Shown one piece after another: positions 6,335 to 10,705 of a stretch of DNA of 10,705 bases. The stretch covers positions 1 through 10,705 of the forward strand of contig VBEU01000118.1 in the NCBI GenBank assembly GCA_005883775.1. Direction: 5' to 3'. The position numbers were made by a program, and so were the translations under genes. The notes below the pieces were generated by a model. That model made no database searches. It was not told the origin of the DNA and worked only from the letters and a program-made list of their open reading frames with translations. The DNA comes from Chloroflexota bacterium. Its GTDB lineage: Bacteria; Chloroflexota; Limnocylindria; P2-11E. Each line of letters opens with the position of its first letter. Position 1 is the stretch's first letter.

Positions 6335-6997
6335 ATGGCAACGAACATGCGACCGCGCGGTCGGGTGCTCGTCGTCGACGACGACCCACTCGTCTGCGAC
6401 CTCGTGGCGAGCACGCTCACGGAGCACGGTTTCCCCACTCGTCGGGCCTCCGATGCCCGTGAGTCGCTGTATCTGATCCAGCGCGAGATGCCCGACGTGA
6501 TCCTCCTGGACGTCCATCTCCCGGATATCTCCGGCTATCAGCTCTGCCGCCGCCTCCGTGATGAATACGGGGACTCGATCGGCATCATCCTCATCTCGGG
6601 GGAACGCAAGGAATCTTTCGATCGCGTCGCCGGCCTCCTGCTTGGTGCCGACGACTACATGCTCAAGCCATTCGTGCTCGATGAGCTTCTCGCGCGTGTA
6701 CAGCGGCTGGCGAAACGATCACGGCCGATAGCCCGCACGGTCGTTGCCGGTCTGACCCGGCGCGAGCTCGAGATCCTGCGACTCCTCGCGTGCGGCATGG
6801 ATCACGTCGAGATCGCACGCGATCTCGTCATCACGGCGAAGACCGTTGAGAAGCACATCGAGCACATCCTTCTCAAGCTCGGCGTGCACAGCCGCGCGCA
6901 GGCCATCGCCCTCGCGCTGCAACAAGAGCCGATCGAGCAGCCAGCGATCGTCAACCTCACGCCGCTCGACGGCGGTCGGCGCGAGGCCGTGAACTAG
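6335..6997 (+). CDS. Orphan response regulator, receiver plus LuxR/NarL-type helix-turn-helix
   Basis: With the ATG at 6335 this is a 220-residue two-domain regulator of normal NarL/FixJ length; ATG at 6347 is a close alternative. The receiver domain (about 10-125) has its key residues: acidic pocket D15/D16/D17 in VVDDDP, phospho-acceptor D59 in ILLDVHLPD, switch residue S88 in LISGE and conserved K111 in LKPF. The C-terminal part (about 146-210) is a LuxR-type DNA-binding domain: LTRRELEILRLLACGMDHVEIA then TAKTVEKHIEHILLKLGVHSRAQAIA. Phosphorylation by a partner kinase should promote dimerisation and DNA binding. No histidine kinase lies in the window, so its partner is elsewhere. No clear Shine-Dalgarno precedes the ATG. 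Its TAG stop shares CTAG with the convergent gene. Because it lies among surface-protein genes it may control some of them (inference). Confidence 0.94.
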   Translation: MATNMRPRGRVLVVDDDPLVCDLVASTLTEHGFPTRRASDARESLYLIQREMPDVILLDVHLPDISGYQLCRRLRDEYGDSIGIILISGERKESFDRVAGLLLGADDYMLKPFVLDELLARVQRLAKRSRPIARTVVAGLTRRELEILRLLACGMDHVEIARDLVITAKTVEKHIEHILLKLGVHSRAQAIALALQQEPIEQPAIVNLTPLDGGRREAVN

Positions 6998-7887
6998 GGG
7001 CGCGGGCTCGGCGTCGGAGCGGGTGTCGCCTTCGGTTCGGTGAGCTGCTTGGCAGCGGCATCGCCGACCTGTGTGTAGAGCAGTGATGCGCGCGAGACGA
7101 TCGCGTCGATGTCCGGTGCGAGGAGGACGCCGGGGTCGTTCGCGAAGGTCTGACCCTCGAGGAGTGGATCCGTACCGCGCACGTAAGCCTCGGCGTCCGC
7201 AGCCGACATGCCGAGCTGGTTCGCGAGCCTCGTGAGCGCGTCGCGGCGGACCGTACGCAGGTCGCCGAGCGCTTTTTCGGTGATCGTTTGCGCCTCGGTC
7301 TTGCTGACCGGCAGGACGAGGTCGTTGAGCTTGCGTAGCTGGTCCGCGGCCGCAATCCATGCCCGCTCGATGTCGTGCTCGGCCGCGACGCGCTGGGCGG
7401 CGAGCGCTGCTGACGTGCCGACGGACGTCCGGTTGAGGGACACGTTGCCTGGTGATGCATGCATGAGCTCGCGCTCGACCTGAACCGCCAGGGCTACCGC
7501 GGAGCCGTTGCCGACTCGCTCGATCGCGAGGATCCGGTCGCGGTTGATGCGCATGCCGTCGGCGGGCTCGTGCGCCTCGGTGCCGCGGCGCACCAGGCCC
7601 ACCGCCACACCGGTCGGTCCTCCCTCGCTGTTCTTGAAGTAGTACACGTCGCGGAGGGTGAGCGTTCCGGTCTCGCCCGAATCGTCGAGATGCCCGAAAT
7701 ACGCCTGGCCGTCGAGGAACAGCACCGCTGACATGCGCTCGGAGCCAATCAGCGGGAGGGAGCGGACATCGACGTTTGCCGACACGAAGATGCCGAGAAG
7801 CGCCGGCAGCGCGATCCAGCGGAGCGACCATCGTAGCCAGACCCCGGCGATGCGCACGCGATCACGCTCCGGGTCGTAGAGGCTCAT
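6994..7887 (-). CDS. Membrane-anchored protein of the NxGQ-YFG family with added C-terminal helical domain (paralogue A)
   Basis: This 297-residue protein has a short basic cytoplasmic N-terminus, one membrane helix (about 22-38) and an outward-facing remainder, by the positive-inside rule. Residues 53-123 match the neighbouring paralogue B: SAVLFLDGQAYFG (53-65), LRDVYYF (78-84), LVRRGTEAHEP (98-108) and INRDRILAIE (114-123). I recall this motif set from small uncharacterised single-pass proteins of Patescibacteria and other environmental bacteria; no function is known to me. Residues of about 160-285, absent from B, are Ala/Arg/Glu-rich and probably helical. The protein ends in a Pro/Thr tail, TPAPTPSPRP. 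The start ATG at 7887 shares ATGA with the stop of paralogue B. The stop overlaps that of the convergent response regulator at CTAG. It is last in the fibre operon. Confidence 0.85.
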   Translation of the reverse strand: MSLYDPERDRVRIAGVWLRWSLRWIALPALLGIFVSANVDVRSLPLIGSERMSAVLFLDGQAYFGHLDDSGETGTLTLRDVYYFKNSEGGPTGVAVGLVRRGTEAHEPADGMRINRDRILAIERVGNGSAVALAVQVERELMHASPGNVSLNRTSVGTSAALAAQRVAAEHDIERAWIAAADQLRKLNDLVLPVSKTEAQTITEKALGDLRTVRRDALTRLANQLGMSAADAEAYVRGTDPLLEGQTFANDPGVLLAPDIDAIVSRASLLYTQVGDAAAKQLTEPKATPAPTPSPRP

Positions 7888-8318
7888 CGGCCCGCGTCTC
7901 GCTGCATGAACTGCGCGATCGGCGACGCGTCCGTGAGATCCTCGACAAAGAGAATCGCCGACTTCGGGATCAGCATCCGCGGCGCGGGCTCGTGGAGCTC
8001 ACGCCCTCGACGGAGTATTCGCGTGTCGGGCGCTGCGTTCGGATCGGAGCTCGCGACCTGCTGGAGGTAGTAGACGTCCTCGATCTTCGCGTATGCGCCG
8101 ATGCGGTCGTAGTAGCGGCCGAAGTAAGTCTGCCCGTTCGTGAGGAAGACCGCCTGGTACTGGGCGCGTCCGACCGCGGGCACCGTGAAATCCCACCACT
8201 GCGTGAAGAGCAGCGCCGCGACGAAGATAGCAACCGCGATCGCGACACTGCGAAGAAGCCGCCGGCTCTCGACAACCCAGCGGATCGCGCGACGGTAGGC
8301 GAAACGGATGCGGGTCAG
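7884..8318 (-). CDS. Small membrane-anchored protein of the NxGQ-YFG family, apparent CTG start (paralogue B)
   Basis: Read from CTG at 8318 this is a 144-residue protein: basic N-terminus, one membrane helix (about 24-38, SVAIAVAIFVAALLF), then QAVFLTNGQTYFGRYYDR (55-72), IEDVYYLQ (79-86), ILRRGRELHEP (101-111) and MLIPKSAILFVEDL (115-128). This is the core of an uncharacterised family of short single-pass membrane proteins. The only ordinary start codon in frame is GTG at 8183, which would delete the membrane helix that paralogues A and C retain. Upstream, CTG overlaps the TGA of the previous gene as CTGA, the geometry used elsewhere here with GTGA and ATGA, so I favour a CTG start. Codon third positions are G/C-rich across the whole 8184-8318 extension, which supports it being coding. 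It is third in the fibre operon and overlaps paralogue A by 4 bases. Confidence 0.8.
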   Translation of the reverse strand: MTRIRFAYRRAIRWVVESRRLLRSVAIAVAIFVAALLFTQWWDFTVPAVGRAQYQAVFLTNGQTYFGRYYDRIGAYAKIEDVYYLQQVASSDPNAAPDTRILRRGRELHEPAPRMLIPKSAILFVEDLTDASPIAQFMQRDAGR

Positions 8319-8742
8319 CGCGTCGGGCTCGGCGTCGGGCTCGGACGGGCCGTGGAAGGCGCGACCGTGGGAGTAGCGGGAACAGGGGTCGCGACCGGGA
8401 GCTGGCCCGACTTGAACTTCTTTATCAGCGTCACGATGTCGCCGTCATCACGCAGGTTCTCGATGAAGAGGATCTGCCCGCGCGGGATGATCATCGGCTC
8501 CTTCGGGCCTTGGGACTCGCTGCCGCGCTTGATGAGCTGGGTGCCACTCTGCTCAGGTACAGGCTCCGGTCGATCACCTCCGCCGCGTCGGGCGCGAAGA
8601 GCGTCGCGATGCCCGCGCGGAAGAGCTGGGTGCGCACGACGAGCACGAGGACGATCAGGACGATAAGCACGAGAAGCATGAGGAAAATGCGGCGGAGTGC
8701 GCTTATCGGGACGACGATCGCGTTCTGGGTCAAACCGGACAC
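8315..8742 (-). pseudogene. Frameshifted membrane-anchored paralogue (paralogue C)
   Basis: From GTG at 8742 the first frame encodes a membrane protein with a long hydrophobic helix (about 19-36, IFLMLLVLIVLIVLVLVV) and then APDAAEVIDRSLYLS; it stays protein-like to about 8551. From about 8554 the homologous continuation is in another frame: SGTQLIKRGSESQG, MIIPRGQILFIENL and a Pro/Thr-rich tail ending SPTPSPTR at the TGA 8317-8315. These match LRRGRELHEP and MLIPKSAILFVEDL of paralogue B. G/C-ending codons switch frame at the same place. The span of 428 bases is one base short of a whole number of codons, so one base appears lost between about 8540 and 8556. The restored protein would have about 142 residues. 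It lacks a recognisable NGQ-YFG hairpin, the central part being about 20 residues shorter than in B. It could be a true pseudogene or a sequencing error. Confidence 0.72.
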
Positions 8743-8779
8743 ATCAGATCAGGTAGCGGACCGTGGCACAAGTAGGCAG

Positions 8780-10705
8780 TTACTTGAACTCGGTGATGCG
8801 TATGCAGCCGGCCGAGCCCGTACCGCCCGTCGTCGCGGTGGCTGACGTCGATCCAGAGCCTGACGCGCCGGCGCCGCAGCCGCCGCCCGTGACGCCGGCG
8901 GTCTGGCCCTGAGAAATGACCTGGCCGCCGCCGGCGAATACGCTGCTGCCGCCGACGCCAGGGTTCACAAGCGTTCCCGACCAGCGAATGCCTGCGCCAC
9001 CCGGAGTGCCCGCCACGGTCAGCTTGCAGCCGGCGTTGCAGGTCGCCGCGGTCCCGCCCGCGCCGCCGAGGTTTGAGCTCACGGTCGTGCCGGCGACCAG
9101 GGGGCCAAACCCGCCCGCGCCACCGTTCGCGACGCACTGCCCCGAGGCGCTCCCGTACCACGTCACCGTGCCGGCGGCGCCGCTCGTAGCGTTGCCACCG
9201 GCGCCACCAGCGCCGATCTGGACCGAGACCGCGCTCGGCGCGGCGATGTAGCCGATCTGGTAGCCGCCTGCGCCGCCGCCGCCGCCGACTGAGGCGGTGC
9301 CGCTTCCGCCCTGGGCACCGCCACCACCACCACCGCCGCCCACGCACTCGATGACGATCGCGAGTGTCCCGGCGCTGGGCGTGTAGGTCGTGGTGCCGGC
9401 GGGAAGAATGACGACGTTCGACGCGGTCCCGGCCACCGCCTGGAAGGTCGGCGCGACGCCGGCGCCGTTGGAAGTGAGCACCTGCCCCGATGTACCGGCC
9501 GTCGAGCTAAGGACGCCGGTTGTGCTGCTCAGCACGACGCCCGCGCCGAACGGAGTAACGGTGACCGAGCCGACGGAGACCGTCAGCCCGTTCGAAGCGG
9601 TGATGAGCCCGGTCGAACCGAGGGTGCCCGCGATCTGGGTGTTCTGAGTGCTCCGGCCGATGGTCACGGTCCCCGCGTTCGCTGTGCCGATGTTGATCGG
9701 CGCGGCGCCGGAAGCGTTGCCGATGTTGATGGCCGAGGCGTTGCCGTTGTCGATGGCGAAGGTGCCGCTCGTCGGACCCGTGACGGTCGCGCCGAGGATC
9801 GAGAGCGGTCCGCCGATGGTCGTGGTGGTCGCCGAACGGCCGATGCTCACCGCGAGGGCGTTCGCCGTGCCGATGTTGATCGGCGCGGCGCCGGAGGCGT
9901 TGCCGATGTTGATGGCCGAGGCGTTACCGTTGTCGATGGCAAAGGCGCCGGTCGTCGGCCCGGTGATCTTCCCGAGCTCGTTGACCGAGAACTTCGAAGC
10001 GCCGTTCGCCTGGAGATCGATCAAGTTGCCTGTGTAGCCCGCGCCGGCGGTGCTCACGTAGATCGGCGTGCCGGCAGTTCCGACCGCGACCGCGATGGCC
10101 TTGCCGCCCGCGGCGCCGGTGCCGCTCAGCGAGGTGGCCGAGATGTTCACGCCGTTGCCGGTGGTGATGCTGTTGCCGGTGATGTTCACGACGTTCCCGT
10201 TGATCTGGTTGCTCTTGAAGTTGGCGAGGTTCGCGCCGGTCGCGCCCGCCGCGCCTTCCGCCGAGACATTGAACACGTTGCCGGTGAAGGACTTCGCGCG
10301 GATGTTGACCGCGCCGATCGAGCCCTGACCGTCGGTGGTGCCCGAGTACAGCGTGCCCAGTGAGACGTCGATGGCCTTGCCGCTCGTGAGGGCCTGTGCG
10401 CTGATGCCGAGCACCGTGCCAGCGGTGGTGTGATCCGCGGTGAGTGCGACGAGCGTGCCGCTGAAGTCGCCGGTGCTCGAGAAAGTGTTCGCACCTTTGT
10501 ACGAGTCCGTGGCGCCACCGTAGAAGAACCCGGTCCCGGAACCCGTCGAGAACGTGCTCGCGCCGGTGCTGACGGCAAGCGCCTGGCCAGTCGTGATGCT
10601 CGTCGCGTTGATCGACGACGCGGCGCCCGTGGACGTCGCGCTGTTGACCGTCGTCGTGCCGGTGAAGGTGGTGTTGCCGCTCAGCGTCTTGTCGCCGGCG
10701 ATCGT
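8780..10705 (-). CDS. Phage-tail-fibre-like repeat protein with glycine-rich C-terminal module (5' end outside window)
   Basis: 641 residues are visible; the frame stays open through the right edge, so the N-terminus and any signal peptide are missing. The visible N-terminal two thirds are low-complexity beta-type repeats rich in Gly, Thr, Ser, Ala and Asn, with tandem INIGNASGAAPINIGTANA units and a SKFSVNELGKITG motif. This is like shafts of phage tail fibres and the beta-strand-repeat surface proteins of uncultured bacteria. After TTTYTPSAGTLAIVIECV comes a glycine-rich region with eight successive Gly and many GGAGG turns, closing in GCIRITEFK. This layout matches glycine-rich tip modules of phage fibre adhesins. 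The tip has six cysteines. No phage structural genes lie nearby, so it is probably a cellular surface fibre or a domesticated one. It is the visible first gene of the operon, 37 bases before paralogue C. Confidence 0.85.
   Translation of the reverse strand, partial: TIAGDKTLSGNTTFTGTTTVNSATSTGAASSINATSITTGQALAVSTGASTFSTGSGTGFFYGGATDSYKGANTFSSTGDFSGTLVALTADHTTAGTVLGISAQALTSGKAIDVSLGTLYSGTTDGQGSIGAVNIRAKSFTGNVFNVSAEGAAGATGANLANFKSNQINGNVVNITGNSITTGNGVNISATSLSGTGAAGGKAIAVAVGTAGTPIYVSTAGAGYTGNLIDLQANGASKFSVNELGKITGPTTGAFAIDNGNASAINIGNASGAAPINIGTANALAVSIGRSATTTTIGGPLSILGATVTGPTSGTFAIDNGNASAINIGNASGAAPINIGTANAGTVTIGRSTQNTQIAGTLGSTGLITASNGLTVSVGSVTVTPFGAGVVLSSTTGVLSSTAGTSGQVLTSNGAGVAPTFQAVAGTASNVVILPAGTTTYTPSAGTLAIVIECVGGGGGGGGAQGGSGTASVGGGGGAGGYQIGYIAAPSAVSVQIGAGGAGGNATSGAAGTVTWYGSASGQCVANGGAGGFGPLVAGTTVSSNLGGAGGTAATCNAGCKLTVAGTPGGAGIRWSGTLVNPGVGGSSVFAGGGQVISQGQTAGVTGGGCGAGASGSGSTSATATTGGTGSAGCIRITEFK
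9675..9780 (-). repeat. Fibre shaft repeat, copy 2 in protein order
   Basis: About 106 bases encode FAIDNGNASAINIGNASGAA and the following PINIGTANA. The sequence recurs 183 bases away (61 codons) at 9858-9963 with fewer than ten differences by eye. The flanking GRS-containing linker is similar but more diverged. Confidence 0.85.
9858..9963 (-). repeat. Fibre shaft repeat, copy 1 in protein order
   Basis: This is the partner of 9675-9780, with the same encoded peptide. Most differences are at third codon positions (gct/gcc, ttg/tta, gcg/gca), which suggests a recent in-frame duplication now under protein-level selection. Confidence 0.85.

Noticed and set aside
6719..7831. A 370-codon minus-strand frame across the response regulator and paralogue A
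   Set aside because: It is Arg/Pro-rich, matches no family and lies in the wrong frame over two well-supported genes.
7776..8666. A 296-codon plus-strand frame over paralogues A to C
   Set aside because: It is antisense to genes supported by homology and codon bias, and has no family motif or ribosome-binding site.
9200..9345. Microsatellite-like GCC/CCG runs as a DNA repeat or CRISPR-like element
   Set aside because: They are codons for the poly-Gly stretches of the fibre tip on the minus strand, with no regular spacer pattern.
8780..10705. Prophage tail region
   Set aside because: Only the fibre-like gene looks phage-related. The genes after it are membrane-anchored family proteins and a response regulator, with no chaperone, lysis or structural genes.

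Overview
This is a high-GC bacterial chromosomal window. Real genes show strongly G/C-biased third codon positions, GTG starts are common, and neighbouring genes often overlap by 4 bases. No rRNA, tRNA, CRISPR array, transposase or phage-packaging gene is visible. The mix is an NxGQ-YFG family of small membrane proteins, a post-COAP-1-like secreted protein, an IPT/TIG secreted protein and a phage-fibre-like surface protein. This suggests an environmental, uncultured-type lineage, with Chloroflexota, Dormibacterota or a relative as the best guess. That placement rests on general family distribution, not on a marker gene.

Layout from left to right. (1) A minus-strand operon reads inward from about 2011: a TPR lipoprotein (1454-2011), a GT2 dolichol-phosphate-mannose-synthase-like glycosyltransferase with two C-terminal membrane helices (387-1457), then the N-terminus of an RmlD-like NAD(P)-dependent sugar reductase that leaves the window at base 1. 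This looks like envelope glycan synthesis. (2) A 351-base divergent intergenic region with two inverted repeats. (3) A plus-strand 872-residue secreted protein (2363-4981) with an N-terminal extracellular domain of unknown function, three IPT/TIG repeats and a C-terminal fibronectin-III-like domain. (4) A strong 13-bp hairpin between convergent genes. (5) A minus-strand secreted post-COAP-1-like protein (5065-6096), whose ribosome-binding site lies in a large inverted repeat. (6) A plus-strand orphan NarL/LuxR-type response regulator (6335-6997). (7) A minus-strand operon from beyond the right edge to 6994: a phage-tail-fibre-like repeat protein with a glycine-rich C-terminal module, a frameshifted membrane protein, an intact paralogue apparently starting at CTG, and a longer paralogue with an added helical domain.

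Almost everything is surface-directed: glycan synthesis, two secreted proteins, a fibre and a family of membrane-anchored small proteins, with one response regulator among them. The least explained unit is the fibre plus three paralogues (6994 to beyond 10705), which I consider the best candidate for an undescribed cell-surface system. Other points worth checking are two likely CTG start codons, a single-base frameshift in one paralogue, the nested hairpin around the ribosome-binding site at 6098-6150, and Pro/Ser/Thr C-terminal tails shared by proteins of the two outer operons.
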